DNA of 14,618 nt from an uncultured Bacilli bacterium (GCA_944342125.1 CALVMF010000024.1:1-14618), one strand, 5' to 3'; shown: positions 7,029 through 14,228, counted from the stretch's first letter. Numbers and translations: made by a program. Notes: a model not told the origin generated them from the letters alone.

Positions 7029-8849
7029 TTATTTTAACCTTTCAAAATCTTCGGCACCGTGTTTACAAAGTGGACAAATGAAATCTTTTGGTAAAACTTC
7101 TCCTTCATAAACATAGCCACAAATCTTACAAATCCAACCAACTTTTTTATTTGTCTTTGGTGGAATTGGTTTAATTTCGTTCATGTAATATTCGTAAGTT
7201 AAACTTGTATCGGTATTTAAAGTTTTACTTTCACTCATTGTGCAAATAAATCCATAATGAGTTCCTAAGTCTAACATTTCGACAACATCTAAAGAGATAA
7301 ATGCATTTGCATATTTAGTTAAGTAATAAATTCCGTTTTTAGAGAGCTTAACATCCTCGAAATCAGCAAATTTATCGACATTTTTACCGCTTTGGAATCC
7401 AAAACGTTTAATAACCGAGAATGGTGTATGTTTTGTTAAAACACTAATATTTGCTTTTTTGGTATTTTTAATAACTTCAGCTGTATAGTTTTGCTTATTA
7501 ACGCAAATCATTAAACGATCTGGATTGTTAGCGACTTGGTTTACCGTATTGATGATGCAGGCATTTTGCTTTTTACCATCAAAAGTAGAAAGAGCAAATA
7601 GACCATAAGTTAAGTTAAAGAGTGGATTTGTATCAGCTTCTCTTTGAGGAATTGTGTTATAAATTTGTTTAGAAAGTTCATAAAGAGCTTTTGCGTCATT
7701 CGTTTTAACTGAGCTCTTGAAAGTAATTTTGTCGCCAATTTGCTCAAAATCACGTAAATCACTTAAGATTTTTACAATTAATGAACCACTATTTGGCGCC
7801 CAACTACCATTTTCAACAACAGCAAATTTTCTATTTTGTAAGTTATGATATTTTAAATCTAATAAGAATTCTTCAACTGGAGTAAAAATACCCATATTGT
7901 AAGTTGATGCGCAAATTATGATGTGTGAATACTTAAATGCTTCAGCAACTAAATATGATTTATCGGTTTTACTTGCATCATATAAGGCAATGTCTTTTAA
8001 TCCGAGTTCAGCTAAATTGTCGGCGATAATATTTGCTGCAACTTCGCTATGCCCATAAACACTGCCATAAACAATCAAAGCACCATTAACTTCTGGTTCA
8101 TATCTTGACCATTTATCATAAAGATTAATTAAATAATTTAAATCTTGTCTCCAAATTGGTCCATGTAATGGACAAATTGTTTCAATTTCAATTGTGGCAG
8201 CTTTCTTTAAAACGGCTTGAACTTGGGTACCGTATTTTCCAACAATATTTGTGTAATATCTTCTTGCTTCATCTTCAAATTCTTTTTCGAATTTAACTCT
8301 ATCAGCAAAAAGATTTCCGCTTAAAGCACCAAAAGTACCAAAAGCATCGGCACTAAATAATGTTTTCGTATAAGCATCATAAGTGACCATAACTTCAGGC
8401 CAATGCACCATAGGTGCAAAAACAAAAACCAAAGTATGTTTGCCAAGAGAAAGCGTGTCCATCTCTTCGACAATTTTAACATTTTTAACTTCAACGCCTT
8501 CATTGAAGTTTTTAAACATTTCCCAGGTTTTTGCGTTTAAAACAACTGTTAAATCAGGATAAAGTGCAATTAAATCTTTTAAACAACAAGCGTGATCTGG
8601 CTCCATATGTTGAACGATTAAATAATCTAATTTTCTACCATTTAATCCAGCTTTGACCTTATCAACATAGATATCTCTAACTAAATGATCAACACCATCT
8701 AACACACAAGTTTTTTCGTCTAAAATTAAATACGAATTGTAACTTGCTCCATTTGTTAAAGGATAAATGTTTTCAAAAAGAGCTAATCTTCTATCGCTTG
8801 CTCCTACATAATATGTGTCTTTACAAACTTCTCTATTTTTATATATCAT
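7029..8849 (-). CDS. Flavodiiron protein fused to flavin reductase and rubredoxin (FprA-Hrb fusion)
   Basis: A 606-residue soluble four-domain protein reducing O2 to water and/or NO to N2O. Residues 1-250 are the metallo-beta-lactamase-like diiron domain; ligands H81, E83, D85, H86 (HMEPDH), H149, D168 and H229 are all present. Residues about 256-398 are an FMN flavodoxin (VYGSVYGHSE; ASTYNMG; NGSWAPNSG). Residues about 406-560 are a flavin reductase-like domain (ALSTFDGKKQNACIINTVNQV). Residues 570-606 are rubredoxin with Cys 574, 577, 592 and 595 (CKICG, CPLC). In Moorella the last two domains form a separate protein, Hrb, that feeds electrons from NADH to FprA; here they are one chain. The ATG has GAGG nine bases upstream. 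It heads the operon behind its own extended -10 promoter. Confidence 0.95.
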   Translation of the reverse strand: MIYKNREVCKDTYYVGASDRRLALFENIYPLTNGASYNSYLILDEKTCVLDGVDHLVRDIYVDKVKAGLNGRKLDYLIVQHMEPDHACCLKDLIALYPDLTVVLNAKTWEMFKNFNEGVEVKNVKIVEEMDTLSLGKHTLVFVFAPMVHWPEVMVTYDAYTKTLFSADAFGTFGALSGNLFADRVKFEKEFEDEARRYYTNIVGKYGTQVQAVLKKAATIEIETICPLHGPIWRQDLNYLINLYDKWSRYEPEVNGALIVYGSVYGHSEVAANIIADNLAELGLKDIALYDASKTDKSYLVAEAFKYSHIIICASTYNMGIFTPVEEFLLDLKYHNLQNRKFAVVENGSWAPNSGSLIVKILSDLRDFEQIGDKITFKSSVKTNDAKALYELSKQIYNTIPQREADTNPLFNLTYGLFALSTFDGKKQNACIINTVNQVANNPDRLMICVNKQNYTAEVIKNTKKANISVLTKHTPFSVIKRFGFQSGKNVDKFADFEDVKLSKNGIYYLTKYANAFISLDVVEMLDLGTHYGFICTMSESKTLNTDTSLTYEYYMNEIKPIPPKTNKKVGWICKICGYVYEGEVLPKDFICPLCKHGAEDFERLK

Positions 8850-8869
8850 ACTTAAAACCTCTAATCGAA

Positions 8870-8878
8870 ATTATATCA
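8870..8878 (-). promoter_or_regulatory. Promoter (extended -10) of the flavodiiron-glycerol operon
   Basis: On the minus strand, TGATATAAT gives a perfect TATAAT (8870-8875) with an extended TGn motif (8876-8878). No good -35 is present at 17 bases, as expected when an extended -10 compensates. It lies 20 bases before the ATG, in the 60-base gap after the alkD-like gene. It could drive all eight genes to base 379. No other promoter-sized gap exists within the operon. Confidence 0.65.
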
Positions 8879-8909
8879 AAATTAACGCCTATATTGTTAT
8901 TTTTTACAC

Positions 8910-9596
8910 TTAAAAATTGTTGCTTTTAAGCTCTTTTCTATAAGCTTTTAATTTCTCTTTAGTTTCCACCGAAACTCGAAAAGAATCGATCGCTTTTTGG
9001 ATGGTCATTTTCTTAATTGTTTTACTTAATTTTGAACTAACTAAAAATTCATAAGATTTCTCAGGAAAATAGACAAAAAGATACGATAATACCCGCGCTT
9101 CAACCATTTGAACATAAAAATAGTCGCTATTTTTAAATAAGGCAGTTATCTCGTTAAAATATTTTTCATCTTTTAAATAGTTGAATAGCATTAAATAACC
9201 ATATCGGACTAAAAATTCTTTATCGCTTGAAATAAATTCTTTTATAATAGGCAAAGCTTCAAAAAAATCAGCCACTTTTAAATATTGATAAGTTGAATCA
9301 GTAATCGCCCATGAATCAATTAAATAAGCATTCGTTTTTAAAAATTCGACCTGTTCATCGAAGTTTTTAATCTGTTTAAGGCCAATTGAAAAATAAAGCA
9401 AATTGATTTCGTATGATTCGTTTAAGTTGAAGGTTGAAATATCGATGTCGATATACTTTTTAATCAAAAGTTTAATATCTTTTGTGTATAAACCTAAAAC
9501 ATTAAGTTTTGTTTTTAAAATTGTAGATGCAAATTTTGCATTCTTATCATTTTTTAAACTTAAAACATCGTTATGCAAATCATTAAAATTACTCAT
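8910..9596 (-). CDS. AlkD-like DNA alkylation repair protein
   Basis: The 228-residue all-helical protein matches the HEAT-repeat AlkD/AlkC DNA alkylation repair family, which removes alkylated purines such as 3-methyladenine. The family's central motif is present as LIDSWAITDST, with Trp96 and Asp100 corresponding to the catalytic-cleft Trp and Asp. VRYGYLMLF (130-138) and FPEKSYEFL follow as in homologues. At the later helix most relatives have an A-W pair; here it is A-R (Arg168), so one of the cleft Trp residues may be missing. The ATG sits directly against a 22-bp palindrome with no ribosome binding site, and a -10-like TATGTT lies only 11 bases upstream. A very short or leaderless transcript is likely. 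Divergent from desulfoferrodoxin. Glycosylase activity is uncertain given Arg168. Confidence 0.83.
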   Translation of the reverse strand: MSNFNDLHNDVLSLKNDKNAKFASTILKTKLNVLGLYTKDIKLLIKKYIDIDISTFNLNESYEINLLYFSIGLKQIKNFDEQVEFLKTNAYLIDSWAITDSTYQYLKVADFFEALPIIKEFISSDKEFLVRYGYLMLFNYLKDEKYFNEITALFKNSDYFYVQMVEARVLSYLFVYFPEKSYEFLVSSKLSKTIKKMTIQKAIDSFRVSVETKEKLKAYRKELKSNNF

Positions 9597-9618
9597 AAAA
9601 TTATGTTAACATAATTTT
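9597..9618. promoter_or_regulatory. Perfect 22-bp palindrome, probable operator between divergent genes
   Basis: AAAATTATGTT is followed directly by its exact reverse complement, with no spacer (centre between 9607 and 9608). It abuts the alkD-like ATG and covers its putative -10. It lies upstream of the desulfoferrodoxin gene. It is AT-rich like Fur/PerR sites but does not follow their 7-1-7 layout, and it is not a clear Rex or FNR site. A dimeric repressor of redox or stress type is inferred. Confidence 0.6.
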
Positions 9619-9635
9619 GTAAAATTCCTTAACAA
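9608..9635 (-). promoter_or_regulatory. Putative promoter of the alkD-like gene
   Basis: On the minus strand, TTGTTA (9630-9635) is followed at 16 bases by TATGTT (9608-9613). Start of transcription would fall about four bases before the ATG, which fits the lack of a ribosome binding site. The -10 is inside the palindrome. Confidence 0.4.
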
Positions 9636-9655
9636 AGGAAAAGGAGAATTAAAAT

Positions 9656-10042
9656 ATGAGAGATGTTACATTACTTTATTGCAAACATTGTGGAAAAATA
9701 GTCGAAAGATTCCCAGGAACTCATGGTTGTGCAACAGTTTGTTGTGGTGAACCAATGGAAGAAATGAAAGCTAATACAAAAGATGCAGCTTTAGAAAAGC
9801 ACGTTCCTGCAGTTACAGTCGAAGGAAATAAAGTTCATGTTCAAGTTGGAAGCGTTACTCACCCAATGACAGCTGAACATTATATTGCTTTTGTTATTTT
9901 AGTAACTGATAAAGAAATTAGAAGACACGATTTTGAACATACTGATGCCCCAGAACATACATTTGTTTTAGCTGATGATGAAAAGGCATTAAAAGTTTAC
10001 GAATTCTGCAACCTCCATGGTTTGTGGGTTAAAGAGCTTTAA
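9656..10042 (+). CDS. dfx: Desulfoferrodoxin (two-iron superoxide reductase)
   Basis: Superoxide reductase converts superoxide to hydrogen peroxide without making O2, using rubredoxin-type donors; it is typical of anaerobes. The 128-residue protein has both domains of the 2Fe class. The N-terminal desulforedoxin site has Cys 9, 12, 29 and 30 (CKHCG, CC). The catalytic domain has E47 and H49 (EKH), H69 (VTHP), H75 (AEHY), C118 and H121 (CNLHG), covering the His4-Cys iron site and the nearby Glu-Lys. AAGGAG nine bases upstream supports the ATG. It is a single-gene unit ended by a strong terminator. The rubredoxin domain of the nearby flavodiiron protein is a possible, unproven electron donor. 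Confidence 0.97.
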   Translation: MRDVTLLYCKHCGKIVERFPGTHGCATVCCGEPMEEMKANTKDAALEKHVPAVTVEGNKVHVQVGSVTHPMTAEHYIAFVILVTDKEIRRHDFEHTDAPEHTFVLADDEKALKVYEFCNLHGLWVKEL

Positions 10043-10063
10043 TTTTTCTAGATTTTAAACTTT

Positions 10064-10091
10064 AAAAGGCGCCGTTTCGGGCGCCTTTTTT
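10064..10091 (+). terminator. Intrinsic terminator after desulfoferrodoxin (possibly bidirectional)
   Basis: AAAAGGCGCC (10064-10073) pairs perfectly with GGCGCCTTTT (10080-10089) around a six-base loop, followed by a T-run. This 10-bp stem with a GC core stands out in AT-rich DNA. It starts 22 bases after the desulfoferrodoxin stop. It is 30 bases beyond the DUF47 stop on the other strand, where a shorter T-run follows, so it may serve both. Confidence 0.92.
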
Positions 10092-10120
10092 GTTATAAAA
10101 AACTAAGTTTTGCAAAGTTT

Positions 10121-10747
10121 TTATAAATTTTTATACATTATGATAAGAATTGTTTTACAGATATCGCGACATTTATCAGTCACATATTCAAAGTAAGAAT
10201 AAACTCTTTCACCAAGTCTAATTTCGTCATAATCTTTATTTTCAAGATATAAATTATGGACATGGATTTCATAAATCTTATCAACGGCTTCTTCTAAAAT
10301 TAAAACCTTGTTGATGAGTGGATCCATAATTTCTTTATTGTTGATATGTTCAAAATTGTGTAAAACTTCGGAGACAGCAACAATGGCTTCTTTACTTTTT
10401 TCAGCAAATAGCATCGTTTTTGGAGGAAGTTTTTTATAGTTTCTAATGTATAGTTTGAACGAAATTTCTTCGATAGCATCACATAAATCATCGATATTAT
10501 CTAATAAAACAAAAATATCTTCTCTATCGATTGGAGTAATGAATTCTTTAGCAAGCTTTTCTTCGATTTCTTTCTTTTTAACATCAGCTTCATGCTCAAT
10601 TTTATGAACACTATCTTTTAATTCGATTAAGGTTGAATTACTAAAATCGGCAAGTCCTTTATTTAAGACTTCAATTTCTTTGATTGCGTATTCACATAAA
10701 TTTTCAAACGATTCATAAAAATAATTGTTTTTATTTCTTCCAAACAT
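10121..10747 (-). CDS. DUF47/PhoU-like phosphate transport accessory protein
   Basis: This 208-residue helical protein matches the DUF47 family (TIGR00153-type, distantly PhoU-like). Diagnostic motifs are KIEHEADVKKKEIEEKL (49-65), TPIDREDIFVLLDNIDDLCD (71-90), and a second-half repeat LEEAVDKIY (151-159) with YFEYVTDKC (185-193). The paired acidic motifs probably bind metal. These proteins are encoded beside Pit transporters and are thought to regulate them. The gene starts eight bases after the pit stop, with an AGG-rich stretch reading through that stop, and pairs with pit as a two-gene operon. Confidence 0.93.
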   Translation of the reverse strand: MFGRNKNNYFYESFENLCEYAIKEIEVLNKGLADFSNSTLIELKDSVHKIEHEADVKKKEIEEKLAKEFITPIDREDIFVLLDNIDDLCDAIEEISFKLYIRNYKKLPPKTMLFAEKSKEAIVAVSEVLHNFEHINNKEIMDPLINKVLILEEAVDKIYEIHVHNLYLENKDYDEIRLGERVYSYFEYVTDKCRDICKTILIIMYKNL

Positions 10748-10755
10748 ACTCTTAC

Positions 10756-11838
10756 CTACCTAAAAATCGCTATAAATATCAGCGTTATGATATACCCTAT
10801 AATTCCACATCCTGGGAAAGTAAATAGCCAAGTTAAAACCATTTCTTTTGCTATAGACCATTTAACTCGCTTAATTCCTCTTGTTGCACCAACGCCAAGA
10901 ATTGAAACCGTTTTAACTTGGGTTGTTGAAACAGGAAGACCAAATAAAGTCGAGAGCAAAATCCCAATTGCACTTGTTGTGTCGGTAGCAAAGCCTTGAT
11001 AAGGTTCAAGATTTGCCATTCCCATGCCAACTTTTTTAATAATTTTATATCCGCCGATCGAAGTTCCTATCCCCATTACAAGAGCAACAACGATTGCAAG
11101 CCACCATAAACTAGAATCATTAGTTAACGCTAAAGTGCTAGATGGATCTTTAGCTTTAGCTGCGAGTTCAATTGCTAAAAATAAAACACCAATAAACTTT
11201 AAACCATCTTGAGCGCCATGAACATAAGCCATGGCAGCGCCACTAACAACTTCAGCTTTTTTAAAAAATGGTCTGGCTTTATTTCTATTTATATTTTTAC
11301 AGCACACTTCAATAAGTTTAGTCAACCCAAATCCAACAAAAAAGCCAAACAAACAACTTAAAATAAGACCATAAATTGTTAAAGCCCAGCTTGATAAAGG
11401 TCCAAACTCAATAGTTGCATTTAACCCCATTGTCATAGCAGCAAGCCCTGCCCCAGTTATTCCAGCAATTAAAGCGTGTGATTCGCTACTAGGAATGCCA
11501 AACCACCAAGCAAGCACACCCCAAACAATAACTCCAACCATTCCAGCACATAAAGCATCAAGAGCAACTGCATAATTTGTTCCAAAATCAACCATGTCTG
11601 ATATAGTCTGAGCGGTTTGCTTTGATATAAAAAACATAGTTAAGACACCTAAAAAATTAAAAAATGCTGCCATTAAAATTGCAGCTTTAGGTCTTATACA
11701 TCTTGTAGATATGCAGGTGGCGATAGCATTTGGAGCATCAGTCCAGCCGTTAATAAAAATAACACCAAGTACCAATAAGGTAGCTATGATGAGCATTGGA
11801 AATTCAGCATAAAGAGATAAAATCGCACTAAAATCCAC
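10756..11838 (-). CDS. pit: Low-affinity inorganic phosphate transporter, PiT family
   Basis: A multi-spanning membrane protein that imports phosphate with a cation. With the start chosen here it has 360 residues. The duplicated PiT signature is seen as FINGWTDAPNAIATCISTR (about 28-46) and AYVHGAQDGLKFIGV (about 204-218). SSESHALIAG lies near 117 and LFGLPVSTTQVKT near 298-310. About ten hydrophobic helices are evident. An upstream extension to a TTG at 11899-11901 is open, but it would run across a TTTACA-18-TATAAT promoter and lacks an SD. The GTG at 11836-11838 is seven bases after that -10, matches where homologues begin as I recall them (VDFSAIL...), and has no SD, so translation is probably leaderless. 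Residue Met15 of this version is a further alternative start. Followed by the DUF47 gene. Confidence 0.9.
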   Translation of the reverse strand: MDFSAILSLYAEFPMLIIATLLVLGVIFINGWTDAPNAIATCISTRCIRPKAAILMAAFFNFLGVLTMFFISKQTAQTISDMVDFGTNYAVALDALCAGMVGVIVWGVLAWWFGIPSSESHALIAGITGAGLAAMTMGLNATIEFGPLSSWALTIYGLILSCLFGFFVGFGLTKLIEVCCKNINRNKARPFFKKAEVVSGAAMAYVHGAQDGLKFIGVLFLAIELAAKAKDPSSTLALTNDSSLWWLAIVVALVMGIGTSIGGYKIIKKVGMGMANLEPYQGFATDTTSAIGILLSTLFGLPVSTTQVKTVSILGVGATRGIKRVKWSIAKEMVLTWLFTFPGCGIIGYIITLIFIAIFR

Positions 11839-11845
11839 GAGAAAA

Positions 11846-11875
11846 ATTATAAAAAAATCTAAGCGAAAATGTAAA
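11846..11875 (-). promoter_or_regulatory. Promoter of pit, ending seven bases before its GTG
   Basis: On the minus strand, TTTACA (11870-11875) is followed at 18 bases by a perfect TATAAT (11846-11851). The predicted start of transcription falls at or next to the GTG at 11836-11838, implying a leaderless mRNA. Confidence 0.65.
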
Positions 11876-11930
11876 GAAATTGTAAATAAAATAAAGAACA
11901 AATTTTAACTTTTGTCAAAAAAGTGTAAAG

Positions 11931-11978
11931 AAAAAAGTCCACTACTTTATCGTTATTTTTGAAAAATAGTGGACTTTT
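11931..11978 (-). terminator. Intrinsic terminator of clpB
   Basis: A perfect 12-bp stem, AAAAGTCCACTA (11933-11944) with its complement at 11967-11978, encloses a 22-base loop. In the leftward direction it is followed by TTTTTT (11936-11931). It begins 38 bases past the clpB stop and also separates clpB from pit. The long loop is unusual. Confidence 0.85.
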
Positions 11979-12016
11979 GCAGACTTTTTTATAAATATTC
12001 TATCTTTTTATTGGCT

Positions 12017-14137
12017 TTAGGCTTTATTTACAATTATGCCTTTAGATTTGTCATAATCGACAATATATTTCTTACCTGTCTTTAATTCTTGCTCAATTAT
12101 CATTTTTGCGAGGACAGTTTCGACATTATGTTGAATAAATCTCTTTAAAGGTCTAGCACCAAAATCTGGAGAATATGCGTTGTCTAGTACATAGTCTTTA
12201 ATGTTATTAGTAAAGTCAACAATGTAATATTCATTGAGTAATCTCTTCTTTAAATCGTTAAGCATTTTCTCAACAACTTTATATTGAACTTCTTTTGAAA
12301 GGCTATTAAAGTAAACAATTTCATCAATTCTATTTAAAAATTCTGGCTTAAACGATGTATGCAAGATTTTTTCAACAAGCTCTAGGTGACCGCTTAAAAT
12401 TTGTTCACTTCCTAAATTACTTGTCATAATTATGACTGTGTTTTTGAAGTCGCAAAGTCTACCTTGAGCATCTGTAAGTCTTCCATCATCCATAATTTGA
12501 AGCAATAAGTTTAAAACATCAGGTGCAGCTTTTTCGATTTCATCAAAAAGCACTATGGAATATGGATTATGTCTAACAGGTTCGGTTAATTGACCGCCTT
12601 CTTCATAGCCTATATAGCCAGGAGCAGCGCCAATTAATCTTGAAACGCTATATTTTTCCATATATTCACTCATATCAATTCTAATAATATGAGTATCACT
12701 GTCAAAAAGTGCTTCCGCAAGAGCTTTTGCTACTTCTGTTTTACCTACACCAGTTGGACCTAAAAATAAGAAGCTTCCTATTGGTCTATTTGGGTCATTT
12801 ATGCCTGCTCTTTGTCTAATAATAGCATCACTAATCAATTTGATAGCTTTGTCTTGACCAATAACTCTCTTTTCAAGTTGCTTATCAAGATTTAAAACTC
12901 TTTCTTTTTCACCTTGAGTAATTCTGCTAACAGGAATATTAGTCATTTTACTTACGATTGAAGCGATATTATCTTCAGTAATCACATCAGATAATATTCG
13001 ATTTTCTCTTTGACCTTTTTCAAGTTCATCAATACGATTTTTAACACTAGGAATTTCTCGATATTGAATTTCACTAGCTCTTTTGTAATCGCCATTATTA
13101 AAAGCATTTTGCAAGTTAAAATTTAAATTATCAAGTTTAGCTTTTAAATCCTTGATTTCTTTAATTTCGCTCTTCTCTTTTTGCCATTCTTTTGTAAGTT
13201 CGGCAGCTTCATTGTTGAGTTTATTGAGCTCTTCATCAAGTTTTTCAAGTCTTAACTTAGATTGCTCATCTTTTTCTTGAGAGAGAGCTAATCTTTCAAT
13301 TTCAAGCTGTCTAATTCTACGAGAGACATCATCAAGTTCACTTGGCATTGATTCGATTTCAACTCGAGTTTCTGCGCAAGCTTCATCGACTAAGTCGATA
13401 GCTTTATCAGGTAAAAATCTATTTGTGATGTATCTTGTTGAGTAATTAACTGCTGCAACAAGCGCATTATCGGTAATATGAACACCATGATGCGATTCAA
13501 AACGATCCTTTAATCCTCTTAATATAGATAAGGTATCTTCTTTAGTTGGTTCATAAACATAAACTGGTTGAAAACGTCTTTCAAGGGCTCTATCTTTTTC
13601 GATATATTCTTGATATTCCTTTAATGTAGTTGCACCAATACAATCGATATCACCTCTAGCAAGCATTGGTTTTAACATATTTGAAGCATCGAGAGCGCCT
13701 TGACTACGACCAGCACCAACTATTAAGTGAATTTCATCTATGAACATGATGATTTTATGATCACTTTCTTTAATTTTGTTTAAAACAGCTTTTAGTCTTT
13801 CTTCAAATTCGCCCTGATATTTAGCACCTGCAACAAGTGCGCCCATATCAAGCTCAAAAATTTCCTTATCTTTTAATGTTGCTGGAACATCATTTTTAAC
13901 TATTCTTTGGGCTAATCCTTCAATAATTGCAGTTTTACCAACACCAGGTTCACCAAGTAAAATGACATTGTTTTTAGTTTTTCTAGCTAAAATAGTGATG
14001 ATTTTTCTAATTTCATCATCTCGACCGATAATTGGATCTATCTTATTAGATTTAACTAATTCAGTTATATTTCTACCAAATTTAGATAAAATATTTTCAT
14101 CTTTGCTGTAATCTTCAGGTCCTTGATAACCATTCAT
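12017..14137 (-). CDS. clpB: ClpB disaggregase, form lacking the N-terminal domain
   Basis: ClpB is an AAA+ hexamer that pulls proteins out of aggregates with DnaK. The 706 residues contain both ATPase modules and a full coiled-coil middle domain but no Clp-N repeats. NBD1: Walker A GEPGVGKT (62-69), pore Tyr107 in GAKYQGEFEER, Walker B IIMFIDEIH (129-137), arginine finger region RALERRF (183-189). Middle domain about 264-400, with the ClpB-type GDYKRASEIQY motif. NBD2: GPTGVGKT (460-467), pore GYIGYEEGG, Walker B IVLFDEIEKA (528-537), sensor GARPLKR. Start: AAGGAGGT lies seven bases before this ATG; an ATG six codons upstream would place the SD inside the gene. Upstream is promoter DNA, so the short form is native, as in Mollicutes. 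Two CIRCE elements imply HrcA control. Confidence 0.96.
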   Translation of the reverse strand: MNGYQGPEDYSKDENILSKFGRNITELVKSNKIDPIIGRDDEIRKIITILARKTKNNVILLGEPGVGKTAIIEGLAQRIVKNDVPATLKDKEIFELDMGALVAGAKYQGEFEERLKAVLNKIKESDHKIIMFIDEIHLIVGAGRSQGALDASNMLKPMLARGDIDCIGATTLKEYQEYIEKDRALERRFQPVYVYEPTKEDTLSILRGLKDRFESHHGVHITDNALVAAVNYSTRYITNRFLPDKAIDLVDEACAETRVEIESMPSELDDVSRRIRQLEIERLALSQEKDEQSKLRLEKLDEELNKLNNEAAELTKEWQKEKSEIKEIKDLKAKLDNLNFNLQNAFNNGDYKRASEIQYREIPSVKNRIDELEKGQRENRILSDVITEDNIASIVSKMTNIPVSRITQGEKERVLNLDKQLEKRVIGQDKAIKLISDAIIRQRAGINDPNRPIGSFLFLGPTGVGKTEVAKALAEALFDSDTHIIRIDMSEYMEKYSVSRLIGAAPGYIGYEEGGQLTEPVRHNPYSIVLFDEIEKAAPDVLNLLLQIMDDGRLTDAQGRLCDFKNTVIIMTSNLGSEQILSGHLELVEKILHTSFKPEFLNRIDEIVYFNSLSKEVQYKVVEKMLNDLKKRLLNEYYIVDFTNNIKDYVLDNAYSPDFGARPLKRFIQHNVETVLAKMIIEQELKTGKKYIVDYDKSKGIIVNKA

Positions 14138-14144
14138 ATCGTGT

Positions 14145-14152
14145 ACCTCCTT
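14145..14152 (-). promoter_or_regulatory. Strong ribosome binding site deciding the clpB start
   Basis: AAGGAGGT on the minus strand is spaced seven bases from the ATG at 14135-14137. It overlaps codons that would belong to the longer reading from 14155, so the shorter start is preferred. Confidence 0.85.
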
Positions 14153-14155
14153 CAT

Positions 14156-14182
14156 TTAGCACTCTATTTATTTAAGTGCTAA
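14156..14182. promoter_or_regulatory. CIRCE element 1 (HrcA operator)
   Basis: TTAGCACTC-N9-AAGTGCTAA; one mismatch to the consensus TTAGCACTC-N9-GAGTGCTAA. It covers the predicted transcription start and 5' leader of clpB. Confidence 0.95.
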
Positions 14183-14186
14183 TATA

Positions 14187-14214
14187 ATTATCTACAAATT
14201 TTTAGCACTGTCAA
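14187..14214 (-). promoter_or_regulatory. clpB promoter between and within the CIRCE elements
   Basis: On the minus strand, TTGACA (14209-14214) is followed at 16 bases by GATAAT (14187-14192). The -35 is perfect and lies inside CIRCE 2; the transcription start falls at about 14180, inside CIRCE 1. HrcA bound at either site would block polymerase. Confidence 0.75.
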
Positions 14215-14228
14215 GTGCGGAGTGCTAA
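14202..14228. promoter_or_regulatory. CIRCE element 2 (HrcA operator)
   Basis: TTAGCACTG-N9-GAGTGCTAA; one mismatch to consensus. Its centre is 46 bases from that of CIRCE 1, and it covers the -35 of clpB. Confidence 0.95.

Noticed and set aside
8744..8929. Plus-strand open frame across the flavodiiron gene start
   Set aside because: Antisense to the conserved N-terminus and promoter of the flavodiiron gene; hydrophobic low-complexity product and no SD.
8909..8930. CTTAAAA/TTTTAAG hairpin at the end of the alkD-like gene
   Set aside because: Seven A/T-rich pairs with an eight-base loop, overlapping the coding end and lacking a good U-run; too weak to call a terminator.
10787..11212. Plus-strand open frames opposite pit
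   Set aside because: Shadows of a strongly conserved membrane-protein gene; no SD and no recognisable product.
11839..11901. Upstream extension of pit to a TTG at 11899-11901
   Set aside because: It would translate through the TTTACA-18-TATAAT promoter, has no ribosome binding site, and adds a Phe/Ile-rich stretch not expected at the PiT N-terminus.
14138..14155. Longer ClpB start at the ATG 14153-14155
   Set aside because: The strong AAGGAGGT at 14145-14152 would be inside the gene; it is correctly spaced for the ATG at 14135-14137 instead.
1047..14155. Possible UGA-as-Trp (Mycoplasma) code suggested by Mollicutes-like features
   Set aside because: TGA serves as the stop of the MazG-like gene and conserved Trp codons in glpK are TGG; all conserved proteins read through intact with the standard bacterial code.
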